Part shown: positions 21,640 through 32,750 of the stretch, one piece after another | How positions within the stretch are numbered: position 1 is the first letter of the stretch | Layout of the letters: the number at the start of each line of letters is the position of its first letter | Assembly (NCBI GenBank): GCA_038496675.1 | Contig: CM076655.1 | Span: 24,327,301-24,391,300, forward strand | Direction of reading: 5' to 3' | Source of the DNA: Rachycentron canadum | Taxonomy: Eukaryota > Chordata > Actinopteri > Carangiformes > Rachycentridae | DNA length: 64,000 nucleotides | Position numbers and translations under genes: made by a program | Notes under the pieces: model-generated | What the model was told of the DNA's origin: nothing | The model's database searches: none | What the model saw: the letters and a program-made list of their open reading frames with translations, nothing else

Positions 21640-22246
21640 TGCATCCCAGTTCAGGGGCCACAACCTTTGGAGGCCCCGTTTAAAGACCAGTTGTTTCACA
21701 GCAGCACAACCACACTCCTGTGGCTGGTTCAGGAGATGGAGCAGGCCGTCCAGCGATCAGAAGGTTGGTGATTCGATCCCCTGTCAAAATGTCCTCGTTC
21801 ACGATGATGAACCCTGAACTGCGTCTGGTCGCTGTTCCATCGGTGTGTGGGTGTTGGTACGTGTGGTGGAAAGCGCTGTGTGGATGGGTGAATGTGGCTT
21901 CCATTGTAAAGGGCTTTGAGTGGTTGATAAGACTGGAAAAAAAGCTCCACATAAGTACAGCCCATTCACCGTTTAACAAGCCATTTCCAAGCCTCCTTCT
22001 TTTGCTAGGCTGTGGAGACTCCGCTGGGTGGATCCTTCGTGGGCCCATCTATCCCAAGATTCATTGCTTCCAACAAGTTAACAGTTGTCAAGGTTTGCGC
22101 GGCGACAGGAACTGCACTTTGTGATGCAACAGCTTGTGACGCAAAGCGAAAATCCTCTGTAGATCAGACCGCCTCACTTTGATTTGGCCTTTGCGGCCCC
22201 ATCATAGACCACGTCCTCCGAAGGATGTGGTGAATTGGGACACAGC
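21640..22246 (-). mobile_element. Family B inverted-end element, copy 1, interrupted by a SINE
   Basis: The left edge reads GCATCCCAGTTCAGGGGCC and the right edge GAATTGGGACACAGC, i.e. inverted repeats of the form GTGTCCCAATTCAGGGGCC. Inside, read in reverse, are 'gcacaaagtg', 'aaccttgacaac' and 'atgaatcttgggata', in the same order as in copy 4 (44394-44735). A SINE at about 21718-21975 interrupts the 'gggacagtcccatttcaaagg' region. No transposase is present; this is a MITE-like element. Confidence 0.75.
21718..21975 (+). mobile_element. tRNA-derived SINE nested in family B
   Basis: The head has an A-box-like 'tggctggttcaggagatgg' followed by 'gagcaggccgtccag' and a B box GATTCGATCCC (21770-21780). 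The body includes 'gaaccctgaactgcg' and 'ggtgtgtgggtgttgg'. The 3' part 'aaagggctttgagtgg' plus 'agctccacataagtacagcccattcacc' matches a 3' tail widespread in teleost SINEs. The internal A/B boxes would be its Pol III promoter. It is probably an inactive, diverged copy. Confidence 0.8.
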
Positions 22247-24339
22247 TTGTGTTTGTAACGTATTAGAATTAAGAATTGAGGTTAGAATTAGAGTTAAAAA
22301 CATTTATTTCACGTAATATAAATGAAAACTTCTAAATCTGAGGAGACCTGAATCTCTGAGCAGACGGGAGGACGTAGAGGGCAGGACGGTCTGGATTTGA
22401 TGTGATGGATTAAGATCCTCTGAAGCAAATTTACAATCCGTACACGTGAGAGCAGAGATGCAGCGTCAGCGGCCTGCTGTGGCTGAACGAATGTAGCAAA
22501 TTCCTGAAACCTTGAATTGTATAATGACATTGACACAGATGCTGCGTCTATGAGGACAGTTCCTGTCAGTGCTGATGCTGATGTGCTGTCGAGCCGTTTG
22601 TCAGAGGTGTGTTTTCTGCTGCCAAATAAAGCCAGTTAAAGTAAAATCTTCCTCTCTGGGGGTCAGAGGTCAAACCTGTGGTGCTCCTGGCGTTACGCTG
22701 TTGCACGTGGTCCTGGTTATCTCTTAGTTACCGTTGCCTGCGGCGACCAGGTGTTGGGTGATTGATGAGGGCCTTTTTATCCGTCTCCTGCTAATGCAGT
22801 GGAAGTCGCCACCCACAACCTCTGACCTCACTGACCCCCACAGCATGCTGGGTAACAAGCTGAGTACCTGACACACACACTCACACTAACACCCCCATTA
22901 ATGAGGCAGTGAAGCCAGCAGCTCTCCTCTGCTCTCTTTCATCTTCCCCTTTCTCTCCATCCTGCTGTTTTTTTCCTCCCGCTCGCCCAGGAGGATTGTG
23001 GGAAGGGGATGGGTTTTTTTTGGTGGAGTTTTTTCTCGAGCTGACCCTGAGAGGTCAGCGGAGAGGAGAGTTTCCTCCTGCGTTCGGCTACAGCAGCCTG
23101 AGGAGTTTGTTACGCAGCAACAGCAGCAGCTTTGGGCCTGCCACAGTGCCTTTGAGCAGAGGCAGCAGCCACATCGACCCGCTGTCTGTGATTTTATTTC
23201 GTGATAAATTTTATTTTTGCTCAAATTTGTCTGATATACACTGAGTTTTGTGCTTGGTGCTTGAAGATGCTCTACAAAGACAGTCCTGTATTATCACATG
23301 AATGGACCAGTGCTACGTCCACATTGAGTTCTTGTATCTCTCTGGTGTTGTTTTCACCTCCTGTCACACCCGGTCGCTCCCTGATTGGGTCCCATCAGCC
23401 TCGACTAGCGGTGGTGAAGGCAACACGATAGAAGTGTTACTGTCCTTGTTGTCTTTGCCGCATCTGTGTGTCCTCAGCCTGAACAGAAAGACAAAGTTGT
23501 TGGCAGTGGAAAAGGGGTCAATTGGCTTTTACCTGCCGGTTTACACACGTTAAAAAAAAACCTGCTTATACCTTTAACATGACACACAAAAGGCTGCTGT
23601 CTCTATCAGCAGTTAACTGATCGCTGGCTTGAATGTGTGTCTCTCTTTCTGCCTTTGGTGTGTAGTCGTGGTAAAACAGGCAGAACATAATGGACGTGCA
23701 GGAAACGCCCTTCCACTTAGTGTAATGGTATTTTCCACGTCCATCTCACCGACTGTGTTACTCAGACATCTACTATTTCCTTCTTAACTGTCTCCATATG
23801 GTACAGACACACACTGTATATACACATATTGTCACACTGACAATATCTGAAGGCAGTTTGGCACAGAGCTACTGTCTCACTTCTGTTGACTGGCTGAAGT
23901 GCAGGATATGGTGGCCTGCGGGGACCAAGGATAAGAAATGTTGTGATAATGACAGAGGATTTGTTTTTTCCGAGACATGGGAAATAAAAATAAAACTGCC
24001 ATTTTCTTATTGGCTGGCGGTAACAAGACTCAACAGGTGAGAGGGTGTCAATCTCACCGTCGTCCAATCGCGGACGAGGAGGGCGGGACATGACAATTGG
24101 CTCGTCCCCGAACAAGCGGCATTAATTAACCCCGGCAGGTAAACAAGAAAGAGGGTTGTCTAAATACTCAATGTGTGTGTTTTGTGTGTGTGTTTTCCAC
24201 CAAAATGAATGTGAGGTCCCCCTGAAAGCAGCTTGTTAATTATCCAATTTAAACTGATGAAATTGAAACTTGAACCCCACAAATGAATTAATTAGCCTAA
24301 TTGTTGCTGGCAGTGTGTGTAGTTTATCTTTCTCCACTA
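22247..24339. other. Gene-free unique sequence
   Basis: No exon or known repeat can be supported. An open frame at 22998-23204 contains a short Gln run and an apparent acceptor-like upstream tract, but shows no recognisable domain. Short homeobox-like AT motifs occur at 22740-22800, and a FOX-like GTAAACAA lies at 24139-24146. Confidence 0.4.
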
Positions 24340-24364
24340 TTCAGTGTGTGTGTGTGTGTGTGTG
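24340..24364. repeat. (GT)n microsatellite
   Basis: A GT run of about 23 bases. Confidence 0.85.
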
Positions 24365-26149
24365 TCTCCTACTTAATTTAGTGTTATTCAGACCATCCAA
24401 ATACACAGATGACTGAAATGTTTCTGCAGAAAAAACAAAGTGAAAAAAAAAAATTATTATAAATAATTATAAAATATCACAGCAAATTGAAACTTTCTGC
24501 AACTCTGCAAGTTGATTTCTATCAAACACTGAAATGGAATGACACTAATGGCCGTCTGGAAGGAATTAAAAAGGTCTGAACACTGATTATATGATAGGAA
24601 AACAGTCAGCTGTGATGTAAAGTGTACATTATTTGGAGTTAATGATCTAAAACATAATAAAAAACCAGAGAAATGTTCCTTTAAATCTGCTTTATTATCT
24701 TATTTACATGCTGATGGAACCACAGAGACTCATAAACTAAGCGTTGACGGGTTCCTGAAGTGTTTAGAGGACAGACAGAGACGTCAACAGGCTGCTCTGA
24801 CCTCTGACCTTAGTGATATAGTTAATATTGACTTTTATTTTGTAATGTTGTGTGATCTAAGGACCGAAGCCAACCTCTAACACACAGTTCAGCTGCCGCC
24901 CCCCCGGCCCCCTTCACATCACACTGACACTTGCTCTAATGAGGGTGATGCGGTCAAAGGTCTCGGCGGTCGGCAGGCGGTGACGGATTCCTGTCTGCGG
25001 TGGAGGTCGGAGGTCAGTGGGCGGGCAGACAGACGGGGTCAGAGGTGGATGGTGAGACGGTGATGCTGTTGCAGTGTGTGGTCGGTCAGTGCAGGGAGGT
25101 TCATCAGGGAGTCTCGCAGCTTTTTAAAGTCAGTGGTGTTAGTTTGTAGCAGGCAGTAACAGGTGGAGCACAAGGAGGAGATGAACAGCGACTACTTTTC
25201 GTGTCTTTTATGTCTTTTTATGTCCGAAAACACAACTGACAGTATGAGAGCCAATAAATTAAGACACTTAGAAACATTACACCCCAGTCACGTCAATAAG
25301 CCATTAGAGTTTTTCGAGAGAAAAACTTGCTGAATATCGTCTGCAGGAACAAAAGCTTTGCAAAATCTGCTTCGGCAAACAACGAAGCAGTCATGGATTC
25401 ATTCAAAGTTGCATGCAGATTTGCCCAGTGCAAGAAATATACACTGCATAAGCAAAGTAGTGAAAGGTTTTTATTGGCAGATTTGAAATTACTGAAAGAA
25501 ATGTCAACTGAACGTCCATGTGTGTTATTTCAATTTAAATTAAACTTGGCCCATTTTTTAAATCAGTTGTTATTGTTCCAAAGTGGGACATGACAGAAAA
25601 AGAACCACTGGCTTATAGTTCTATTTACTGTTTGTTTGTTAATATCTTGACCATCATTTCAAGGTGACAATAACACCTGCTTTATATGGACTGAAGGCAG
25701 AAATAAAATGTGAACTCTGTTTTGTTGGGAGGACCCGATGAGGGTTTAAGGTTGTCTTTGTGGTTTGGAACCAAGAATATGGTGTTTCATCTTTGTAACT
25801 GTGAACATTGGAAATTGTTAGGTTATAAAAAAAAAACAAAACAGGATTTCCTGCCTTAAATTAAGTATAAACTGCAGATAATTCAACATTAAATGTTTAT
25901 ATTTATTAAAAATTTCTGGTGCTGTTCTTTCATATTTGTGTTGCGGTCATATTTCAGGTGGAAAAACAATTCATCTTAAAGCTCAGTATTATTGCTGTGA
26001 AAAAAATGTGCTCTTGGCAGATTTAATATACCTGAATAGCTGCGGGGCAGCAGATGACCATCTTTACAGCACTGAGCTGAGGTTATTACTGCTGCAGTGG
26101 CAGGGAAGGAAGATGTGTCGCATTCAGCCCATAGACTGTGTGTAAAAGT
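24365..26149. other. Gene-free unique sequence
   Basis: No gene recognised. 24940-25040 is GC-rich with repeated 'ggcggt' and 'ggtcgg' words. The rest is ordinary AT-leaning sequence. Confidence 0.4.
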
Positions 26150-26520
26150 GGACGTAGGTTCAGGGGCTCTACAGTAAAGCCAGTGCTGAAGAGCCTGAAA
26201 CCATCATTCTATTGAAATCTATATGAAAATGTCTCTACTTCTCTCTTGATTTATTAGCTCAGTAATTATTAAAATTAGTTTATGTCTCTAGTTTCAAGTC
26301 TTCAATACAACATGATGTTAATTTTTTAAATGATGGTCCATTTAGAGGAAAATAGGCCATAAAGCAGGGGATGAATTAGGGGGCGTGGCTACCGTGTGAT
26401 TGACAGACTGTACCAGAAATGGCGACCTGCCAGAGAAAGCATAGAGGAGGTCAGATCCACCTCCTCACTTCTCCTCAGCTCCACCTTCTCCACCAAGTAT
26501 GGTTTCTTTTGGTTTCAATA
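26150..26520 (+). repeat. Family C dispersed repeat, copy 4 (extended)
   Basis: The order of blocks is 'attgaaatctatatgaaaatg', 'ctacttctctcttgatttatt', 'aaatgatggtccattt', 'aggccataaagcagggg', 'gcgtggctaccgtgtgattgacag', 'cacctcctcacttctcctcagc' and 'tccaccttctcca'. It is an inverted match of 21290-21545. Confidence 0.7.
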
Positions 26521-27120
26521 GAACAACATGGCCAATTTACAGACTGGAAGCTTCAAAAAGGCAGCTCACAGACCCGTGGGTGACATCGCAGTGGGTTACC
26601 ACTTCATGACTAATATTCTGGATTTCCTTTGCACTCAAAGCTCCGCCTGTTGCAGCCATTTGTTTTACCCATCTGCAGAGTCTTTGTTTGCTTTGTTCAG
26701 TTACTCTGCAAATGTTTCAGCCACGCAGCCCGAACTGAAAGCTGCCATTTTAGCATGAAAAGCAGAAGGAAAAGTTAATTTAACAGCATATTATTAAGGT
26801 ATATTAAAGTTGAATAGAACACGTTAAAAATTCCAGGTTTCTGCAGGATTTTCATGGAAAAAATGATTTGAGTTTGATGAAAGTTCCTGGGAAACACTCA
26901 GGAGGATACAACTTTGAGATTTGGGATTATTATATCCTGCATTGGGTCCCAAACGGGCTTGAGCTGACCATTTCTGAGCACTATGAACTATCTCGGATTG
27001 CTGGTGTAGAGCTCCCTGTGCTCTCTGTGTCAGTGGATATGTGGGATTTACAAGGGCAACACAATCTGAGCTGTCAGTCAGAGGCTGTCTGCTGGTTTCT
27101 GTCTCTTCTGACTCAGCACA
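26521..27120. other. Gene-free unique sequence
   Basis: Nothing recognisable beyond a possible tail of family C near 26530-26610. Confidence 0.35.
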
Positions 27121-27121
27121 T

Positions 27122-27144
27122 CAGCTCTCTCTCTCTCTCTCTCT
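27122..27144. repeat. (TC)n microsatellite
   Basis: A CT run of about 23 bases, followed by short 'cacgcc' and 'cctcacgc' repeats (27168-27198). Confidence 0.85.
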
Positions 27145-27807
27145 GTGTCCTGCAGTGTGCAGTGTACCTCGCACGCCCGCACGCCCTCACGCCCTCACCT
27201 TAACAGTGAGCCTGGCACTTTTAAAATCATCTGTGCTCTGAGAACCTGCTGTTTAATTCAGTGCTACAAACATCAAACAGCTGGGCTGATTTCTGATGGC
27301 GTCCACGCCGAAGGGGAGGAGCTTGTGAATCAAAGACACACACCGCATAATGATTGATAAGGCAACCGCCAACACGAAGACAGCGCCACACTAAACGGCA
27401 CGCTGCAACATTCGTGAGCAGCCCATCACACTGTGGCCATTAAAGCCACTCTTCGGTCACAGAGTTGCCATTTTGCCAGTGAATTTAGAGCTAATTAGAT
27501 TTTCTGCGAGGCTGGGACTGATTTGAATATCTAACATGTCGACTGAGTGCAATGTGCGAGTACAGAAAGTGACAAAACAACAGTTTGAGCAGCAACATCA
27601 TCTGCTGCATGACAGGAGCACAGTTATGTTATATGATAATCAAATAAACACAGTTCCCATGACTCGTGAACCAGTGCAGCTGAGATATTAACAAGCGTGA
27701 ACCAACACACACAAATTAATTTAAGAATAAAGCTTCATGGAGTTTCGTGCAGTTTCTCCAATCACTTGTAACGTCATCTTTTTCGGTTTGTTTTGTACCT
27801 TCTTGCA

Positions 27808-28339
27808 GCCACATTAAGGCTTTTTTCTGTTTTTCATCCCGTTGTGTTTTTCCTCATGAAGTTGTTCGAAAAATGTCTCCAAGTCTCGACATATTCAGAC
27901 TCAGCTCAACCTCAGCTCATTATATATGTGACTCAATAAAGGCTCTGTTCACTGTAATAGGGGATAATAGCTCATAAGATAAGAAAAAATGGACATTGAA
28001 TTTTGACTCATTTTACTGATAAAAACACCGTAAACCAGAATAACCAAAGAAAACTTCAACACAGAAAGTTCCACACATGTGTTTGTGTTGTTCTAGAGCT
28101 GATTTGAAGTTTCTCTCTTTATCTGATCTGAGTTCTGCTCATTCTTTGGAGCAGTAATGATGAAAAATCAGCTCCAAAGCCTCTAATGCTCTAAATATCT
28201 TATTGTCCATGTCTCTCTGTCTTTATTCTGTCACTACAATAAACTCAGAGCAACTTCTCCTCACTCTGAGATCAGAAAAATACAGGATTGATCCCATTGA
28301 CTTTGGCTACAAGCAGCTGACAGCTAGGCCTCTGAAGGA
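27808..28339 (-). mobile_element. Family A element, copy 3, cut by assembly gap
   Basis: This is a nearly colinear match of 63523-63960. It includes the inverted TTTGGAGC/GCTCCAAA pair, 'taataggggataatagctcat', and 'cattgactttggctacaagcag' up to 'ctctgaagga', where the N run begins. In copy 5 the element continues past this point for at least 45 bases, so the gap hides its end. No coding capacity. Confidence 0.8.
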
Positions 28340-28709
28340 NNNNNNNNNNNNNNNNNNNNNNNNNNNNNNNNNNNNNNNNNNNNNNNNNNNNNNNNNNNNN
28401 NNNNNNNNNNNNNNNNNNNNNNNNNNNNNNNNNNNNNNNNNNNNNNNNNNNNNNNNNNNNNNNNNNNNNNNNNNNNNNNNNNNNNNNNNNNNNNNNNNNN
28501 NNNNNNNNNNNNNNNNNNNNNNNNNNNNNNNNNNNNNNNNNNNNNNNNNNNNNNNNNNNNNNNNNNNNNNNNNNNNNNNNNNNNNNNNNNNNNNNNNNNN
28601 NNNNNNNNNNNNNNNNNNNNNNNNNNNNNNNNNNNNNNNNNNNNNNNNNNNNNNNNNNNNNNNNNNNNNNNNNNNNNNNNNNNNNNNNNNNNNNNNNNNN
28701 NNNNNNNNN
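28340..28709. other. Assembly gap (370 N)
   Basis: An unbroken run of N. Its left edge lies inside a family A element and its right edge in a C-rich, G-poor tract. Three apparent open frames cross it only because N does not encode stops. Confidence 0.98.
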
Positions 28710-28870
28710 CCCCACCCCTCGCCTCTCTACCTGAAATACCACTGTCAGCCCCATTATTACCCCTGCCCTCCCCCTCCCACTTCAACCATACCTCTCTCTT
28801 CAGACATGTTTTTAACTACCCCCTTCCTGCTCCCCTGCTATTCTAACTACCCCTCCCACCCCCCTTTTCC
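28710..28870. repeat. C-rich, G-depleted low-complexity tract
   Basis: About 160 bases with around ten G residues and many CCCC and CCCTCCC words. It could be the visible edge of a longer C-rich repeat hidden in the gap. Confidence 0.6.
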
Positions 28871-29281
28871 ACTTCCATCCAAATGGTTTCCTTTTGTGGT
28901 TGCACCCATTTGTTTCTCAACGGGCTGCTCAGGAGGAGAGCTAGAGACTCTTCATCTTCCTCATGCCATTCTCAAAAACCTTAAGGGGACATTTTTAGTG
29001 TTGACGAAGTGAAAAGTGTTTTACTTCAGCTAATCCAAATAATTAGTCATTAAATAAATTAAATATGGAATCAAATTGTTGTAACAGTTACTCTAAGATA
29101 CTCAGAGCAAAAATAAAATAAACATTTTTGCCATGAATAGGACCAAACAAATGTTATCCTTGTCGTTGAAACTGCACATGAAGGTGTGTGCTGTCACTTT
29201 GTTGGATCCGTGGTTCCTCCTGAATTTATAAAGAGAATATAATGTAAATGAGCAGGTGGAGGAGGGGTGGGTGGCTGCTTA

Positions 29282-29310
29282 GCTTCCTCCTCCTCCTCCT
29301 CCTCTTCTTC
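29282..29310. repeat. (TCC)n trinucleotide tract
   Basis: About seven TCC/CTC units ending in CTTCTTCC. Confidence 0.85.
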
Positions 29311-30139
29311 CATCTCAACCAGGAGACATAATAGGGACAAACGTGGTCACATGACCAACTCAAGAGGCTGGAGGTAACTACTTCAACGGAAGAGAAGACA
29401 AATAATGAACTATGAGCCTTTTCTTTTCTTTTAATTAATTGGACAAAGGAGCACCAGGCTGCAGGTGAATTAAAAGTCTGAGCCAAATGGACCTGAAGAG
29501 GTTTATTTAGATAAAAAAGCAGCTAAATTGCTCACATAAAGCGATCGCATCATATTGGAGCAGACTATAAAAGAAACAAGCCAGTGTGTGTCACCTCTTT
29601 GACGTCTGATCTTAAATTGAGGAGTCCAGAACTAATTTAGTCTTAATCTATTTTTATTTGGCACCACAGATGTGTAGCTGTTTGTGCACACTTGTGTGTA
29701 GACCTGAAGGGACAAATCGAAGCAGACTAGTGTAAACTAGCTGAACTGAAGCCGGAATAAGAGAAATAACTGCCGATGTGGCATCAGTCCACACCAGATT
29801 CACAGGTCAGTGACCAGTATCAACCGGCCTGACTATGGTTTTTTCATGGTTGTCTCACCCCGTTGAAACGGTCACAGTCATTTCCTCTGACAGACTTTTT
29901 CAGAGTCGACTCGTTTTAAGCTCATCACCTGTGACAGCTGTGATTCTTTGCCATCTGACAGATTTTCTCAAGGGTTCATTTCTGACGTTTGGAGACGCCA
30001 TGAACTGAATTTATTTCCTTTTTGGCAACAAACAAGAAAAAACATGTTACACCCACCTTCAGAAACTCCTGTAGGTTATAGTGAGGCTAATCAAACACTT
30101 TCACTCTGACTGACTCACTATAAGCTGACTGAAAACACT
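29311..30139. other. Gene-free unique sequence
   Basis: No exon or recognised repeat family. Confidence 0.4.
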
Positions 30140-30466
30140 TGGTAGCCTCGCAACAGTAGGGCGACAAGCCACCCACAATGCAACGCTCTCCTTAGGAGAT
30201 TGTAGCTATCTCCCAAACTCAAGGCTTTAAAACAGCCATTCACAGACTGACGGTTGACATCATGGTGGGTTGCCATCCCCAGCCTTTTTCTTTCATTTAC
30301 CGTCACCCAAAACCTTGGAACAGGGTGGAGGGATCCACCCACTGGGGCCTTTGTTGCCCAGGAAAGGAAGACTGCGTTTGAAGGAGCCATCAGGAACAGG
30401 CGGGCAAATTGCGCCGCCGTGGTGTAATCTGTCTCCAAAAGCAGCCTCTGCACCGGGACACAGTTT
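30140..30466 (+). mobile_element. Family B element, copy 2 (degenerate)
   Basis: 'acccacaatgcaacgct', 'gcctttgttgcccaggaaa', 'gaaggagcc' and 'gcagcctctgcaccgggacacag' correspond in order to copies 4 and 5. The left terminus is not recognisable. Confidence 0.6.
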
Positions 30467-31261
30467 GTTAATGAAAGATGTTTTGGACAAAGTGGAGTCG
30501 GGGGTTTCTTGTTGCATGACCCTGTGTGTTTTTGCCGGAGCTGCCTGCCTCAGTGCTGCCCACAGGTGAACTGAATGACAGGCTGTGTTCTTTCACACAG
30601 TGCTGATATCGCTCCGACAGTGGCTGAGCTGCTGCCAGGGGGGCCCTCCGGCGAAATATTAAAGTGGAGTCTATCTGGGACTTGTCACTTTATTTTTGTC
30701 ATTCAGTAAGTACACAGTAAGATACGCCGAGTTTTCTTTTCTCTCGGGGAGCTGTAATTTAGGAATTTGGGCTTTAAAATCCTGCTCATGGCCCCAAAAG
30801 GCTTGAAGTTTGCAAATCATCACCATCCCTCGTTTCCCATCACTGCCTCCCATGTCACATGACCTCGAGGGAGCATTAATATCTCCTAATGTGAAGGGCC
30901 CTTTAGCAGCACCAGCGCGAGCATTGCTAATGACGACGGGAAGCAGAGAGCTAATAACAGCTCCAGCATTAGCATCACGAGGCTAACGATGACCCGTGGC
31001 AATAACGTTCAAGAGCCGGAGATGCTGCCTCATGTTCCTGAACACCTCAGGACACACACACACACACAGACGCACACATATACTGAGCTCGTCCTGTTCT
31101 GTCCCCCTGCATCTATATTTAGCTGCCGTTCGATCGTCGTGGCGTGTCGAGCAGTCGATAAAATCAGCCGCTCGCTGTCGGACATTGTGTCTGAACTTGA
31201 TCCACCCCGTCCCACCCCCACCCATTCCTCCAGCAGGAAGCGGCAGTGTCCATCAGAACAC
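30467..31261. other. Gene-free sequence with a CA run and a GC-balanced block
   Basis: There is a short CA run at 31052-31070. The open frames at 30989-31309 show no known domain. 30860-31000 looks like unique, possibly conserved non-coding DNA. Confidence 0.35.
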
Positions 31262-31290
31262 TTCCTCCTCCTCCTCCTCCTCCTCCTCCC
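31262..31290. repeat. (CTC)n trinucleotide tract
   Basis: About nine CTC/TCC units. The tract runs into 'gtctgtctgcag', producing a fortuitous splice-acceptor-like sequence. Confidence 0.9.
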
Positions 31291-31723
31291 GTCTGTCTGC
31301 AGTGGATGAAAAACGAACGCTCGCCACTCTGGATAGAGAGATTTCAGTCCACTCAGGTGTCGGAGTTTAATATCGGCAGAGTCACCTTCACGTACATGAT
31401 CAGACTCAACAACCAGCGGAGGTCAAAGGTGACGACAAATATCTGAGCGAGCCTCAAATGATGATGATGATGGATGAGGAAAACCAGGAGTCACCTGATA
31501 TTTGTTTATTTCCTCTTTTGAAATTCACGTCTTTGTAATTCAGACGTGGACGAGCCAGACGTCTGTGGATCGCACCAACCAGCCTGCGAGATCAGATGAA
31601 AGTTGGTTGATCCACACGGTAGAACTGGGTAGATTTGTCTGTAATACCATAAGACGTCCATCTCTCCTTCCTGCTTTTTTTCCTCAAGCCTCACAAAGCC
31701 AGGCTAAATCTCACAAGCTTCGT

Positions 31724-31740
31724 TTTTTTTTTTTTTTTTT
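31724..31740. repeat. Poly-T tract
   Basis: About 17 T residues. The surrounding stretch 31446-32232 has no recognisable gene. Confidence 0.9.
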
Positions 31741-32232
31741 TGCTGCTTTTAGTCTGAAAAACATCTGCTGAGAGTCGACCGAGCTCATCAGAGACGTCAG
31801 AGCATTGTGTCATGGTGTCCGAGAGCTTGGAGGGACAGGAAGAGAAACAAGCGTTGAGGAAAACAAAAAACCCAAACAACATTCATAAATTCCTGAGCTG
31901 CTTTTCACCAAAAAATCTGAATTGGTTTTCTATGAGACACAGGATCACGATGAACAATGTGTCCTGTGTTGTTTCGAGGATTAGACAGCTGAAGTCACAC
32001 CCCTGCTTTAAATTCTTTAATCCTTTGTTCCACCACGGCCAGACAATTTATCTTCTCGTTCTTTGAATATTCTTTCATACTCGCACAGGTGTTGTTGGGA
32101 AACAGTTTGAGACTTCACTTCGCCCTTTACATTGGTTCCAGTCTGACTTGTTCACAGGTAACTTTATCATCGCACCTTTCAGACCCAAAGAATAAACCTC
32201 TGAAGAAACAGACCTTTGGTACAGACAAGTTT

Positions 32233-32330
32233 TTTTGGCCTTTATTATTTGATAGGAAACTGAAGACAGACAGGAAATGGCCCGGCCGGGAATCGAACAA
32301 GAGGGCTCGTGTGCTCAGAGCATTACCTAT
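32233..32330 (-). mobile_element. tRNA-derived SINE (family H), copy 2
   Basis: In reverse complement there is a B-box-like TGTTCGATTCC (32289-32299), then CCATTTCCTGTCTGTC and a tail of CCTATCAAATAATAAAGGC. The last part matches copy 1 at 4135. The head beyond the B box is shorter and diverged. Confidence 0.75.
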
Positions 32331-32550
32331 CCCTGCCTATTACCTAACCACTCACCTATCCCATGTAAAGCTTATTTTATTATTTCCTTCTCAACAACTT
32401 CTGAATTTGAACCAGGTAAAAAAAATGAAGCACAGAACTGAAAAGCTCAGACTCACGACTCCACAAAAGGCAGAAGAGGTGACAAGCTCGATTTGTCTGC
32501 AGCTTTTGTTTCATGAAGCCGTGAGTAATCAGTTCTCAGAAAAGAGCAGG

Positions 32551-32551
<1 letters not shown>

Positions 32552-32594
<43 letters not shown>
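32552..32594. repeat. (TG)21 microsatellite
   Basis: A perfect run of about 43 bases. Confidence 0.95.
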
Positions 32595-32595
<1 letters not shown>

Positions 32596-32750
32596 TGTGT
32601 GGTGACGATCACACACACATGAACACGGGTTAAACGAGTCCATTGGTTAGAACCATGTGGTCAGGACAGTGTCAACAAAATGAAGTTGTGATTATTTGGC
32701 TTCATCATTCAGGAGTTTTTAGGTCGAGGTTTGGTTGGACCAGAACCATC

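Noticed and set aside
22909..23244. Possible coding exon with a Gln run and moderate GC
   Set aside because: No recognisable domain. Overlapping frames on both strands look equally plausible, and no paired exon was found nearby.
28203..29012. Open frame of 269 codons spanning the gap
   Set aside because: Most of it is N. The left end lies in a repeat element and the right end in a C-rich tract.
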